Shown: positions 41,140-49,989, counted from the stretch's first letter. The stretch is DNA of 64,000 bases from JACVRX01 sp046726315 (GCA_046726315.1 JBKPAG010000019.1:1-64000); one strand, 5' to 3'. Made by a program: numbers and translations. Notes: a model not told the origin generated them from the sequence alone.

Positions 41140-41984
41140 GCCGCGAGACCGTGCTCGTCTCAGCCGACTGGGTCGAGCAACATCTCGACGATCCTGAGGT
41201 CGTCCTGGTCGAAGTCGACGAGGACACGACTGCGTGGGACAAGAACCACATCAGGAGCGCCGTACGCCTGGACTGGAAATCGGATCTGCAAGACCAGGTC
41301 CGCCGAGACTTCGTGAACAAGGAGCAGTTCGAAGCGCTGCTCTCGGCCAAGGGCATCGGCAACGACGACACCATCGTGCTCTACGGCGGAAACAACAACT
41401 GGTTCGCCGCGTATGCGTACTGGTACTTCAAGCTCTACGGGCACGACGACGTCCGGCTGCTCGACGGTGGGCGCAAGATCTGGGAGCTGGAAAGCCGCGT
41501 GCTCGTCGACGACAGCCCGCAACGGGAGCCGACCCAATACCAGGCTAGCGGCCCGGACCTGGCGATCCGGGCGTTCCGCGACGAAGTCGTCGGGGCTATC
41601 GGCAACAAGAACCTGGTCGACGTCCGCTCGCCGGACGAATACGCCGGCCGTCTGCTTGCACCGGCGCACCTGCCACAGGAACAGGCCCAACGCGGTGGCC
41701 ACATCCCGACTGCGCTGAACATTCCGTGGAGCAAAGCGGCCAACGACGACGGCACCTTCCGCTCCGATCCCGATCTGCGCGCGCTCTACGGCGAGGCGGG
41801 AGTCGACCTCGACACGGACACGATCGCGTATTGCCGCATCGGCGAGCGGTCGGCGCACACCTGGTTCGTCCTGCACGAACTGCTGGGGGTGTCGAACGTC
41901 AAGAACTACGACGGCTCCTGGACGGAGTACGGGTCGCTGGTCGGCGTGCCGATCGCGGTGGGCGACGAACCCGGTGCCGCATGA
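41136..41984 (+). CDS. Thiosulfate sulfurtransferase (CysA2/rhodanese)
   Basis: A 282-residue two-domain rhodanese. The catalytic Cys lies in AYCRIGERSAHTWF in the second domain; the first domain has HIRSAVRLDWKSDLQD and YGGNNNWFAAYAYWYFKLYG. It moves sulfane sulfur from thiosulfate to an acceptor and corresponds to M. tuberculosis CysA2 (Rv0815c). Part of the overlapping DUF4395/sulfurtransferase/DUF1416 unit behind the Cys leader peptide. Confidence 0.94.
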   Translation: MSRETVLVSADWVEQHLDDPEVVLVEVDEDTTAWDKNHIRSAVRLDWKSDLQDQVRRDFVNKEQFEALLSAKGIGNDDTIVLYGGNNNWFAAYAYWYFKLYGHDDVRLLDGGRKIWELESRVLVDDSPQREPTQYQASGPDLAIRAFRDEVVGAIGNKNLVDVRSPDEYAGRLLAPAHLPQEQAQRGGHIPTALNIPWSKAANDDGTFRSDPDLRALYGEAGVDLDTDTIAYCRIGERSAHTWFVLHELLGVSNVKNYDGSWTEYGSLVGVPIAVGDEPGAA

Positions 41985-42295
41985 CGGGCGGCTGCCAGGC
42001 TCCCGCGGGCGGGGTCTCGCTGGAGGGTGTCGACCTAGCCAAGGAGTCGGTGATCCAGGGTGTGGTGACCCGGGCCGATGACGGCCCCATCGCCGGCGCA
42101 TATGTGCGGCTGCTCGACGTCACCGGCGAGTTCACCGCAGAGGTGCCGACCAACGACAATGGCGAGTTCCGGTTCTTCGCCGCGCCGGGCCAATGGACGT
42201 TACGCACACTGGCCCCTCGGGCCACTCCCGTCGACCGAGTCGTCGTGGCCGAACGTGGCGCGGTCGCAGAGGTCGAGGTCAGCATCGCGTCCTGA
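41981..42295 (+). CDS. DUF1416 protein (SseC-like)
   Basis: A 104-residue protein with an N-terminal Cys (MTGGCQAPAGGVSLEGVDLA) and an Ig-like beta fold (IAGAYVRLLDVTGEFTAEVP). The family member SseC2 (Rv0814c) always accompanies cysA2 and is thought to assist sulfur metabolism. Start ATG 41981 overlaps the sulfurtransferase stop by 4 bp. Confidence 0.9.
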   Translation: MTGGCQAPAGGVSLEGVDLAKESVIQGVVTRADDGPIAGAYVRLLDVTGEFTAEVPTNDNGEFRFFAAPGQWTLRTLAPRATPVDRVVVAERGAVAEVEVSIAS

Positions 42296-42336
42296 CGGCT
42301 CTGTGGGTCAGACCTCGGCGACGTAGGGTGTCGCGC

Positions 42337-42987
42337 GTGTCGCACGCCGCCTCCGCCTTTTCCGGCCGGCCGGCTGGCGTCCTGGTCGGGTCGGTACTGG
42401 TGGGCTGCGCAGGGGTTGGCTTCCTCGTTGGCAGCCTGATGGGCATGGCGGCCGGTGAGGGCAGTGAGGGTGAGCCGACGGTGGCTGCGACCAGCAGCGG
42501 CGCGCCGTGGGATGGCCCAGTGACGCCGGTGAGGGTCGACGTCGTCGAGGCGTCGTGCCAGTCCGACCCGAGCCGCGACGCGTCCGGCGCACGGGTTACG
42601 TACGAGCCTGAGCTCGCGGCCGATGCCGACACCGACTCGGCCTGGCGGTGCCCAGGCGACGGCGTCGGCGAGGCTCTCGTCATCGATCTGGGTGGAACCG
42701 CGCAGGTCGCCGAACTCGGCTTGGTCCCCGGATACGCCAAGACCGATGCCACCGACGGCACCGACCGGTACGCAGAGAACCGCAGGCTCACGGCCGTCCG
42801 CTGGCGATTCGACGACGGCACGACGATCGATCAGCAGTTAGATCCCGACCCAGATCTACGCGACCTGCAGACGATTCGCATTCCGGTCGCGACCGCTGAG
42901 TGGGTCACAATGGAGATCGTCAGCAGTTCCGACGCCGACCGGGATTCCGTCGCTGTCAGCGAGCTGCGCATCTCGGCCGCTGCCTGA
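42337..42987 (+). CDS. Membrane-anchored protein with a discoidin-like domain
   Basis: About 216 residues: one N-terminal membrane helix (GVLVGSVLVGCAGVGFLVGS), a linker, then a beta-sandwich that resembles NADase-type glycan-binding (F5/8C-like) domains: ADTDSAWRCPGDGVGEALVI, LGLVPGYAKTDATDGTDRYA, VRWRFDDGTTIDQQLDPDPD, SVAVSELRIS. These domains usually bind carbohydrates on the outside. GTG 42337 is preferred; GTG 42328 is possible. Confidence 0.72.
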   Translation: MSHAASAFSGRPAGVLVGSVLVGCAGVGFLVGSLMGMAAGEGSEGEPTVAATSSGAPWDGPVTPVRVDVVEASCQSDPSRDASGARVTYEPELAADADTDSAWRCPGDGVGEALVIDLGGTAQVAELGLVPGYAKTDATDGTDRYAENRRLTAVRWRFDDGTTIDQQLDPDPDLRDLQTIRIPVATAEWVTMEIVSSSDADRDSVAVSELRISAAA

Positions 42988-43011
42988 TCGGCGCGGCGGC
43001 CGCCACCCCGA

Positions 43012-43374
43012 TCAGTAGACCAGAGCCTGCGCGCCGTCGGCGAGCGCCTCCTCAACGAATGTGGCGGCGCCAGCAATGCGGACACCAGGCATGACGTCAT
43101 CGGGGCCGATCTCCCGCCGCGCTGCGCACTGAGTGCACAACGTGACCTGGCCGCCGGTCAGCACCGCGGCGAGCAGGTCTGGCAGCGGGGCCGCGTGCGG
43201 CAGCTCGAACTCGGCGGCCCGACCGGGCAGGGCGAACCAGGCCGACTCGCCGGTCAGCCACAGTGAGACGTCGGTCCCTGACGAGATCGCTGTGGCTGCG
43301 ACGGTGAACGCCTGTGAGCAGCGTTCCGGCGCATCGAGCCCAGCGGTAACTTTCACAACGAGCCGGGTTCCCAT
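43012..43374 (-). CDS. DsrE-family protein
   Basis: About 120 residues with an alpha/beta DsrE/F-like fold: MGTRLVVKVTAGLDAPERCS, SSGTDVSLWLTGESAWFALP, VTLCTQCAARREIGPDDVMP (CxxC) and IAGAATFVEEALADGAQALVY. The CxxC could carry persulfide. It faces away from the adjoining sulfur operon but fits its theme. ATG 43374 is preferred over a GTG at 43383. Confidence 0.85.
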   Translation of the reverse strand: MGTRLVVKVTAGLDAPERCSQAFTVAATAISSGTDVSLWLTGESAWFALPGRAAEFELPHAAPLPDLLAAVLTGGQVTLCTQCAARREIGPDDVMPGVRIAGAATFVEEALADGAQALVY

Positions 43375-43398
43375 GCTGTGCACACTAGACTCCAGCCT

Positions 43399-43500
43399 GT
43401 GGTGGAGGTGTTCTTCACGGGCGTACTGGTTCTCACGACCCTGGCCGCCGGCTGGTTCGCCATCTACGTCATCTACCGGCTGTTCAAGGGTCAGGCCTGA
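43399..43500 (+). CDS. Small single-pass membrane protein
   Basis: A 33-residue protein starting GTG 43399: VVEVFFTGVLVLTTLAAGWF then AIYVIYRLFKGQA. One hydrophobic helix with a basic C-terminal end. Proteins of this size and sequence occur next to the nitrobindin gene in related actinobacteria. Function unknown. It sits 8 bp before the nitrobindin-like gene, so the two are probably co-expressed. Confidence 0.62.
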   Translation: MVEVFFTGVLVLTTLAAGWFAIYVIYRLFKGQA

Positions 43501-43508
43501 CCCCCTCT

Positions 43509-44027
43509 GTGTTCGAGATCCCGACCGACCTCCACCCCGACTGCGTCCCGCTTGCGTGGTTGCTCGGCCGCTGGGAAGGCACGGGCGTCGGCGACTACCC
43601 GACGATCGAAGCCTTCCGGTTCGGCCAGGAGGTGGCCTTCAGCTACGTGCCGGGGAAGACCTTTCTCGCGTACACGAGTCGCAGCTGGATCCTCGACGAC
43701 GACGGCACGCTGCTCCGGCCGGCCGCCAGCGAAGCCGGCTACTGGCGGCCGCAGCCCGACGGCGACGTCGAGGTTCTGCTAACCCATCCGACCGGATTCG
43801 TGGAGATCTATCTCGGCCGGGTCGAGCCGGCCAAGATCGAGCTCGCGACGCGCGGCGTCCTGAAGACCGAGACCGCCAAGGACTACCGAGCAGGCCATCG
43901 GCTCTACGGGCTGGTGGAGGGCCGGCTGATGTGGGTCTACGAAATGGCCGCGATGGGACACGAGCTGCAACCGCATCTATCTGCCGAGCTACTACGGGTC
44001 GCCGGAGCCGACCAGGCCGGCTCCTAG
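43509..44027 (+). CDS. Nitrobindin-like haem-binding beta-barrel (FABP family)
   Basis: A 172-residue protein of the Rv0813c family: LLGRWEGTGVGDYPTIEAFR at the start and YEMAAMGHELQPHLSAEL at the end, whose His is the expected haem-iron ligand. Nitrobindins isomerise peroxynitrite to nitrate. GTG 43509. It lies in the same neighbourhood as in M. tuberculosis (near sseC2, cysA2 and the YgfZ homologue). Confidence 0.88.
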   Translation: MFEIPTDLHPDCVPLAWLLGRWEGTGVGDYPTIEAFRFGQEVAFSYVPGKTFLAYTSRSWILDDDGTLLRPAASEAGYWRPQPDGDVEVLLTHPTGFVEIYLGRVEPAKIELATRGVLKTETAKDYRAGHRLYGLVEGRLMWVYEMAAMGHELQPHLSAELLRVAGADQAGS

Positions 44028-44036
44028 ACTTTGGGG

Positions 44037-44444
44037 GTGGGCGACTGGCGCGAGGACCTGCGGGCCCAGGGTTACCGGCTCACGCCGCAGCGCGAGCTGG
44101 TGCTCGAGGCCGTGCGCCAGCTCGACCATGGCTCGCCCGAGGAGATCCTCACCCGGGTCCGGCAGTCCGCCACGGGCGTGAACATCTCTACGGTCTACCG
44201 CACGCTGGAGCTGCTCGAGAAGCTCGGCCTGGTGAGCCATACCCATCTGGGGCATGGGGCGCCCGCGTACCACGCCACGACGGAGCCCGACCATGTCCAC
44301 CTGGTCTGCCGGAACTGCGAGCGCGTGATGCAGGTCGAGCCGTCGATAGCGGCCGGCCTAGTCGACGACCTCGCCGAGCGGTTCGGGTTCCACACCGACG
44401 TCCGGCACCTGACCGTCTTCGGCACCTGCCGGGACTGCACATGA
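44037..44444 (+). CDS. Fur-family metalloregulator
   Basis: A 135-residue repressor: winged helix LRAQGYRLTPQRELVLEAVR and NISTVYRTLELLEKLGLVSH, then metal sites HLGHG, DHVHLVCRNCERVMQVEPSI and GTCRDC. The two CxxC pairs suggest structural zinc; whether it senses Zn, Fe or peroxide is open. GTG 44037 is preferred over TTG 44031. It precedes the ygfZ-like gene. Confidence 0.9.
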   Translation: MGDWREDLRAQGYRLTPQRELVLEAVRQLDHGSPEEILTRVRQSATGVNISTVYRTLELLEKLGLVSHTHLGHGAPAYHATTEPDHVHLVCRNCERVMQVEPSIAAGLVDDLAERFGFHTDVRHLTVFGTCRDCT

Positions 44445-44466
44445 CTCGCCATGCGTTGGGGTTGGT

Positions 44467-45432
44467 GTGAGCAGCTACCGCAGCCCACTGCTGGACCGTC
44501 CGGGTGCCGTCGCGGCAACGGACTTCGACACGGGCGTCGCCGCGCACTACGGCGACCCGATGCGCGAACAGCGCAATCCCGGGCCGATCGACCTGTCGCA
44601 CCGTGGGGTCGTCCGGGTCAGCGGTCCGGAGCGCCTGAGCTGGCTGCACTCGCTGACGTCCCAGCACGTCGAGCATCTCGGCCCCGGCAGCTCGACCGAG
44701 GCATTGGTGCTTTCACCACACGGCCATGTCGAGCACGCGTTGTACGCGGTCGATGACGGCACGGCCTTCTGGGCGCACGTGGAGCCTGGGGCGGCCGCCG
44801 CGCTGGTCGCGTTCCTCGACTCGATGCGGTTCATGCTGCAGGTCGAGGTCGCCAACGTGACCGACGAGTTCGCGGTCGTCTGGGAGCCTGACACCGAGCG
44901 GCATGGCAGCTACCTGAGCAGGCTCACCGACCGGGGTCGTGAGGTCTTCGTCGCGCGGACCGAGCTGGCGGCGTACTTCGCCGACTCACCATCGGGGGTC
45001 TGGGCCCACGAGGCGCTGAGGATCGCAGCCCACCAGCCGCGCCTGGGCGTGGACACCGACCACAAGACCATCCCGCACGAGGTCGGCTGGATCGGCTCAG
45101 CGGTTCATCTCGACAAGGGGTGCTACCGGGGGCAGGAGACCGTCGCCCGCGTCCACACCCTTGGCCGGCCGCCGCGCCGGCTGGTGATGTTGCACCTCGA
45201 CGGGTCGGCAGAGCATCTGCCGGCGCACTGCGACCCGGTGCAGCAGGACGGTCTAGACGTCGGCTTCGTCGGATCGGCCGCCCGTCACTACGAGCTGGGA
45301 CCGATCGCATTGGCCCTGGTCAAACGCACCGTCCCGGTTGATGCCCCCTTGGTGGCCGGCGGGGTGGCCGCCGCACAGGAGGTCATCGTCGACCCCGACG
45401 TCGGCCTGCACGTCCGGGCCCGGCTCGGCTAG
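44467..45432 (+). CDS. Folate-binding YgfZ-like protein (Fe-S/tRNA assistance)
   Basis: A 321-residue GcvT-fold protein with the YgfZ signature K-G-C-Y-x-G-Q-E (KGCYRGQETVARVHTLG). YgfZ proteins use folate to help Fe-S enzymes. It corresponds to Rv0811c. The stop overlaps the convergent dtd stop by 4 bp. Confidence 0.93.
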   Translation: MSSYRSPLLDRPGAVAATDFDTGVAAHYGDPMREQRNPGPIDLSHRGVVRVSGPERLSWLHSLTSQHVEHLGPGSSTEALVLSPHGHVEHALYAVDDGTAFWAHVEPGAAAALVAFLDSMRFMLQVEVANVTDEFAVVWEPDTERHGSYLSRLTDRGREVFVARTELAAYFADSPSGVWAHEALRIAAHQPRLGVDTDHKTIPHEVGWIGSAVHLDKGCYRGQETVARVHTLGRPPRRLVMLHLDGSAEHLPAHCDPVQQDGLDVGFVGSAARHYELGPIALALVKRTVPVDAPLVAGGVAAAQEVIVDPDVGLHVRARLG

Positions 45433-45866
45433 CCGTCCAACAGCAGCGTCACGGGCCCGTCGTTGGTCGACGTCACCTGCATCATGGCACCGAACACCCC
45501 GGTCTCCACATGCGCGCCCATCGACCGCATCGCGTCGCAGAACGCGTCTACTAGCGGCTCGGCCAGTTCGGCTGGAGCGGCTGCGGACCACGACGGCCGG
45601 CGACCCTTTCGGGTGTCGGCGTAAAGGGTGAACTGGCTGACGACGAGCACCGGCGCACCGACGTCGGATGCCGACCGGCCGCCGTCGAGGATGCGCAGCT
45701 CCCAGACCTTACGGGCCAGCCGGCTTGCGTTGGCGGCGTCGTCGTCGTGGGTGACCCCGAGCAATACGAGCAAACCCTGGCGGCCAGGTCCGGGTTGGAT
45801 CGCGCCGACGACCTCGTCTTCCACGCTGACCGACGCCGACGTGACCCGCTGCACGACTGCTCGCAC
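45429..45866 (-). CDS. dtd: D-aminoacyl-tRNA deacylase
   Basis: A 145-residue DTD that removes D-amino acids from tRNA. It has MRAVVQRVTSASVSVEDEVV, the SQFTLYADTRKGRRPSW motif and the Gly-cisPro-type motif NDGPVTLLLD at the C-terminus. Full length. It is convergent with the YgfZ-like gene and divergent from asparaginase. Confidence 0.95.
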   Translation of the reverse strand: MRAVVQRVTSASVSVEDEVVGAIQPGPGRQGLLVLLGVTHDDDAANASRLARKVWELRILDGGRSASDVGAPVLVVSQFTLYADTRKGRRPSWSAAAPAELAEPLVDAFCDAMRSMGAHVETGVFGAMMQVTSTNDGPVTLLLDG

Positions 45867-45901
45867 GGCCGCGATCCTCGCATGGGGGATAGGTTGCGAC
45901 G

Positions 45902-46846
45902 GTGCCGCACGAGGTCGTCGCCGAAGTCGTCCGATCGGGAATGGTCGAGAGCCGGCATCACGGCTCAGTGGTCGCGCTGGGGCCCGACGGTGCAGTCGTG
46001 CTCACCGTGGGCGAAACCGACGCGACGATGTATCCACGCTCGGCCAACAAGCCAGCCCAGGCCGCTGCCATGCTGCGCTGCGGCCTCCCGCTCGACGGCG
46101 AACTGCTGGCGCTGGCAGCGTCGAGTCATTCTGGTGAGGATTTCCACATCAGGGGGGCTCGGCGCATCCTGGCCGCAGCGGATCTGGACGAGGGTCTTTT
46201 GCAGAACACCCCGGGGTGGCCGCTGGACGAGGTCGCGATGGTCGCGTACGTCCGGCAGGGGTCGGACCGGTCGTCGATCGCCGCCGACTGCTCCGGCAAA
46301 CACGCTGCGATGCTGGTCACCTGCGCAGTGAATGGGTGGGGTGTCGATGACTACCTGGCTTCGGAGCACCCGCTGCAGCTCGCGATTCACGACACGATCG
46401 AGGAGCTGGCCGGGGAGCAAATCGATCCGCCAGGTGTCGACGGTTGCGGAGCACCGCTGTTCGCGATGACGCTCACCGGACTTGCCCGCACGTTTCGCGC
46501 GCTCGCCCTCGCGGCACCGGAATCGGCCGAGCGGCGCGTCATCGAAGCGATCCAGATCCATCCGCACTGGACCAGCGGGACGTTCCGCGACGAGGCGCGG
46601 CTGATCCGGTCGGTACCCCGCCTGTTCGCGAAGGCCGGTGCCGAAGGCGTCTATGCCGCCGCATTCGACGACGGCCGGGCGGTAGCGCTCAAGATCGCGG
46701 ACGGATCAATCCGCGCTCGGCCCGTGGTGATGGCCGCCGCCCTGCGCCGGCTCGGCGTCGAGCACCCAGTTCTCGCTGACCTCGCCCGGCCGGCGGTGTT
46801 GGGCGGCGGGCAGCCCGTCGGCGAGATTCGTCCGGTCGGGTTCTGA
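45902..46846 (+). CDS. L-asparaginase II-type asparaginase
   Basis: A 314-residue member of the actinobacterial asparaginase family (Rhizobium etli AsnII-like, not AnsA/AnsB). Conserved parts are ESRHHGSVVALGPDG, YPRSANKPAQAAAML, ASSHSGEDFHIRGARRIL, DCSGKHAAMLVTC and DGCGAPLFAM. It probably hydrolyses asparagine to aspartate and ammonia. GTG 45902. Confidence 0.9.
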   Translation: MPHEVVAEVVRSGMVESRHHGSVVALGPDGAVVLTVGETDATMYPRSANKPAQAAAMLRCGLPLDGELLALAASSHSGEDFHIRGARRILAAADLDEGLLQNTPGWPLDEVAMVAYVRQGSDRSSIAADCSGKHAAMLVTCAVNGWGVDDYLASEHPLQLAIHDTIEELAGEQIDPPGVDGCGAPLFAMTLTGLARTFRALALAAPESAERRVIEAIQIHPHWTSGTFRDEARLIRSVPRLFAKAGAEGVYAAAFDDGRAVALKIADGSIRARPVVMAAALRRLGVEHPVLADLARPAVLGGGQPVGEIRPVGF

Positions 46847-46908
46847 GCCGGGCCCCTCCGACTCGGAACGCCCCCGACCGCATCCTGTGGAGGGGACAGG
46901 AGAGACGC

Positions 46909-47511
46909 TCAGCCGGGTCGAAGCCGCTGGCCCATGACGACCGAGCCGGGGAGCGTCAGTAGGGCGCGCATGCCGATCCGGTCGTAGAAGCCGATTGCGC
47001 GGGCGTTCTTCGCCCCGGTCACCAGCTGCACACCTGCTGCGCCCGTCGCCCGCAGTTCGTCCAATAAGCGGGTGATCAGTCGACGGCCGTGGCCTGCGCC
47101 CTGCGCCCGGGGAAGCAGGTCGATGTGCAGGTGCGCCGGATACTGGGCGAGCAGCGCAGGGTCGAGCCGCGGCGGGTGATGGATCATGTGCCGCAGATGC
47201 TCGTCGGGCGTCCATGTCCGGCCCGCTGCCGGGTCGGCATACCGCCTCCGCAGCGGCGGCCACCATTGGCGCTCGCAGGCTCGGTCGAAGTCCACGGTTT
47301 CCCGCGCGCCGAGGACGTAACCGACCGGTTCGCCGTCGTCGAGCACGAACGCCAAGTTGGGCTCGAGGGCGAGATAGGGCCCGACGTAGATGTGGCCGAG
47401 GAGCCGCGGATCCGCGTATGCGCCGGTGGCGTCCTCGCCGTCGGCGCCGGTGCGGAGGCACACGTCATAAAGGGCATATTCGTCAGCAGGGGTCGCCCGA
47501 CGGATGAGCAC
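46909..47511 (-). CDS. GNAT-family N-acetyltransferase
   Basis: A 200-residue acetyltransferase: MLIRRATPADEYALYDVCLR, motif A LHIDLLPRAQGAGHGRRLIT (acetyl-CoA loop QGAGHG), ALLTLPGSVVMGQRL at the end. A central insertion (WWPPLRRRYADPAAGRTWTP) is typical of the GNAT group related to O-GlcNAcase-associated acetyltransferases. Acceptor unknown. Confidence 0.87.
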   Translation of the reverse strand: MLIRRATPADEYALYDVCLRTGADGEDATGAYADPRLLGHIYVGPYLALEPNLAFVLDDGEPVGYVLGARETVDFDRACERQWWPPLRRRYADPAAGRTWTPDEHLRHMIHHPPRLDPALLAQYPAHLHIDLLPRAQGAGHGRRLITRLLDELRATGAAGVQLVTGAKNARAIGFYDRIGMRALLTLPGSVVMGQRLRPG

Positions 47512-47567
47512 GAGAGCGGATTATCCGTGCCACCGCTGCGCTGGCGCTCCGATACGTACGCTGGGGC

Positions 47568-48950
47568 ATGGGCCGGTCCGGTCGCTCACGATGGCGGTGG
47601 GTCGTCGCCATCGGGTTGGCGGCCGTCGTCGTCGTTGCGTCCGGTGCCGCCCAGGCCGACTCGACGGCACAGCCGTTGCGGGCCGACGGCATCACGGTGG
47701 GCCGGGACGGCGAGCTGACCAACGTGCCGGTCGGGAGTGGAGCGAAATACCTGCCTGACACCACGGTGCTCGCTGCTGACGAACGGCTGACTGCGAAGCA
47801 GGCGGAGCGGGTCGCGTCAGACCGCGCGTGGCTGCGCAGTGCCGAGCGGCCGGGGCGGGGCACGCGCTATGCGGGCATGGCCGACCGGGCGTTACTCGAC
47901 CTCCATCTGCTGTTGCAGCCGGCCGGTGCACAGCTTGCTGCCAACCGTTACCACTGGCGCTATGTCTGGCCCCGGGACGCGTCGTTCGCAGTGGTGGCAC
48001 TGTCCGCTACGGGTCGCCACGGCGACGCAGAGACGATCCTGCGGTTCCTGTCCCGAGTGGCACCGGACCGCGGTATCTGGCACGCCCGGTACCGGCCCGA
48101 CGGATCCGGCGAGCCGCCGGACGACCGGCGTCGCCAGCTCGACGGCTCCGGGTGGGTGCCGTGGGCGCTCTGGTTCTGGCTGCAGACCCATCCCGACCGC
48201 GAGCAGGCCGAGGCACTCGTCACCGAACTTGCGCCCATGGTCGTCAGGTCGGCGAACGCGATCGTCCGGTCTTTCGGCGACGACGACCTGCCCCGCGCCA
48301 CGCCCGACTACTGGGAACAAGGTGGTCAGCGGCTGACGCTCGGGATCGCGGCACCGGCCCGGCTGGGTCTTCGCGCGGCGGTCGACCTTGCGCCATTGCT
48401 CGGCGCCGATGCCGCGCCCTGGCGGCGAGCGGCGATCGAGATCGACACCGGAATTCGCCGCGAGTTCGGCGCGCGTGGGTACCCCCGGACGGTCGCCGAC
48501 ACCAACCGGGACAAGGTGGCCGACCACGGCTACCCGCTGCCGTTCGAGGATGCCGGTCACGACGCGTCGCTCGTCTTCTTGTCCCCGCCGTTCGCGCCGG
48601 CCGAGGACCGGGTCCACGGCGCATTCCGCCGAACCGGGCCCGCATTGCGGGTGCCCAACGGTGGTCTGCGGCCGGGTGAGGACTGGGAGACCGACCAGGA
48701 TGTTGCGTGGACACCGACGACGGCGCTCTTCGCGCTGGCCGCTGCCGGCTATGGCGACGACGGCACCGCCGAGCGCTACCTGGGCTGGCTCGACGAGCAT
48801 CGAACCGCGCTGGGCGCACTGCCGGAAAAGGTCAACGAGGCCGGCGAGCCGGCGTCGGTGGCCCCGCTCGGGTGGACCTGCTCGCTGGTGCTGCTCGCTC
48901 TGGTCGAGCTCGACCGCGACCTGCCGATTCCCCCGCCGCCAGCCCCGTAA
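47568..48950 (+). CDS. Secreted glycoside hydrolase, GH15-like
   Basis: A 460-residue exported enzyme: N-terminal signal or anchor (WVVAIGLAAVVVVASGAAQA), then an alpha/alpha barrel. NRYHWRYVWPRDASFAVVAL is the WPRD motif of the GH15 glucoamylase-like family, LDGSGWVPWALWFWLQTHPD and EDWETDQDVAWTPTTALFAL follow, and VNEAGEPASVAPLGWTCSLV closes it. It should act on alpha-glucans or trehalose-like substrates outside the cell. It stands alone. Confidence 0.87.
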   Translation: MGRSGRSRWRWVVAIGLAAVVVVASGAAQADSTAQPLRADGITVGRDGELTNVPVGSGAKYLPDTTVLAADERLTAKQAERVASDRAWLRSAERPGRGTRYAGMADRALLDLHLLLQPAGAQLAANRYHWRYVWPRDASFAVVALSATGRHGDAETILRFLSRVAPDRGIWHARYRPDGSGEPPDDRRRQLDGSGWVPWALWFWLQTHPDREQAEALVTELAPMVVRSANAIVRSFGDDDLPRATPDYWEQGGQRLTLGIAAPARLGLRAAVDLAPLLGADAAPWRRAAIEIDTGIRREFGARGYPRTVADTNRDKVADHGYPLPFEDAGHDASLVFLSPPFAPAEDRVHGAFRRTGPALRVPNGGLRPGEDWETDQDVAWTPTTALFALAAAGYGDDGTAERYLGWLDEHRTALGALPEKVNEAGEPASVAPLGWTCSLVLLALVELDRDLPIPPPPAP

Positions 48951-49009
48951 CCGTCCGTCGCGCGTCTCTCTTGAAGTGGAACGGACGCGACCAGCCCAGC
49001 GCCCCAAGC

Positions 49010-49036
49010 TTGCAATCGCTTGCAAAAGTTAGCATA
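49010..49036 (+). promoter_or_regulatory. Likely operator/promoter of the XRE regulator
   Basis: Two TTGCAA boxes 10 bp apart (49010-49015 and 49020-49025, within cttgcaatcgcttgcaaaag), followed by a gttagcataat -10-like stretch immediately before ATG 49045. Ten-bp spacing of a self-palindromic hexamer suggests an autoregulatory binding site on one DNA face. Confidence 0.5.
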
Positions 49037-49044
49037 ATGGGGAC

Positions 49045-49389
49045 ATGGCCAGGGTCGGCTCGCTGGGCGAGTTCCTCAAGGAGCAACGCCGGCATGCCCA
49101 GCTTTCGCTGCGCCAACTGGCCGACCAGGCGGGCGTGAGCAACCCGTACCTGAGCCAGATCGAGCGAGGCATCCGCAAACCGTCGGCTGATGTGCTCCAG
49201 CAGATCGCCAAGGCGCTGCGGATCTCGGCCGAGGCGCTGTACGTGCGGGCCGGCCTGCTCGACCACCCGACATCGGACCACTCGGTCCAGGACGCGGTCC
49301 TGGCCGACGCCGAGCTGTCGGAACGCCAAAAGCGGGTGCTTCTCGACGTGTACGAGACGTTCCGCAAGGAGAACGACGACGAAAGGTGA
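49045..49389 (+). CDS. XRE-family helix-turn-helix regulator
   Basis: A 114-residue regulator: HTH ARVGSLGEFLKEQRRHAQLS, SLRQLADQAGVSNPYLSQIE and RGIRKPSADVLQQIAKALRI, followed by a C-terminal helix (LSERQKRVLLDVYETFRKEN). It matches Rv0474, which precedes the heparin-binding haemagglutinin gene in mycobacteria, and the same order is kept here. Confidence 0.92.
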   Translation: MARVGSLGEFLKEQRRHAQLSLRQLADQAGVSNPYLSQIERGIRKPSADVLQQIAKALRISAEALYVRAGLLDHPTSDHSVQDAVLADAELSERQKRVLLDVYETFRKENDDER

Positions 49390-49394
49390 TTACC

Positions 49395-49979
49395 ATGCCG
49401 CAGAAGACCTCCACCCCGTTCTATGCCGCCGCTGGCGCGGCGGATGCTGCCGTCGCGGCTTTGCGGGAGCTGCCGACTCGCGCACCAGCCATGGCCCAAC
49501 GCGCGGAAGCCCTGACCACACAGGTCCGGGAGCGGCTGGCGACGCTGCCAGCCGACGTGCAGAAGCAGCGCGCAAAGCTTCCTACCGACGTGCAGAAGCT
49601 GCGCTCCGAGCTGCCCGCCGACATGCGGAAGCTTGCTGAAGAATTGTCGGCGGACCTCCAGCGGCTGCGCGTCGACCTGGCGAAACTGGTGCAGGATCTG
49701 TCCGCCAAGGCAATGCAGTATGCCGCCGAGCTGGCCAGCGGGATATCGGACGCCTACGCCGAGCTTGCTACCCGCGGCGAGGCCGCGGTTGGCCGGTACC
49801 GTCGGGACGGCGCTGAGAACCTCGAGGCCGTCACCGACAGCGCTGCCGATGCGGTAGACGCTGTCGCCAACAAGGTGGCCGACGCCGCTGACAAGGCCGC
49901 CGACGCGGCCGACAAGGTGGCCGACGAGATCGCCGACGCCCCGGTCTCCCAGCGCAAGCGTCGTCCGTCGACACGCTGA
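49395..49979 (+). CDS. HBHA-like helical coiled-coil protein
   Basis: About 194 residues, almost all helix: RELPTRAPAMAQRAEALTTQ, a coiled coil with repeated LPADVQK/LPTDVQK/LPADMRK units, then a C-terminal Ala/Asp/Lys run (VADAADKAADAADKVADEI) and a basic tail SQRKRRPSTR. M. tuberculosis HBHA (Rv0475) has the same helical layout, but with long Lys-Pro-Ala repeats that bind heparan sulfate; those are mostly lacking here, so adhesion is doubtful. ATG 49395 is preferred over GTG 49386. Confidence 0.8.
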   Translation: MPQKTSTPFYAAAGAADAAVAALRELPTRAPAMAQRAEALTTQVRERLATLPADVQKQRAKLPTDVQKLRSELPADMRKLAEELSADLQRLRVDLAKLVQDLSAKAMQYAAELASGISDAYAELATRGEAAVGRYRRDGAENLEAVTDSAADAVDAVANKVADAADKAADAADKVADEIADAPVSQRKRRPSTR

Positions 49980-49989
49980 CGACGGCGAT

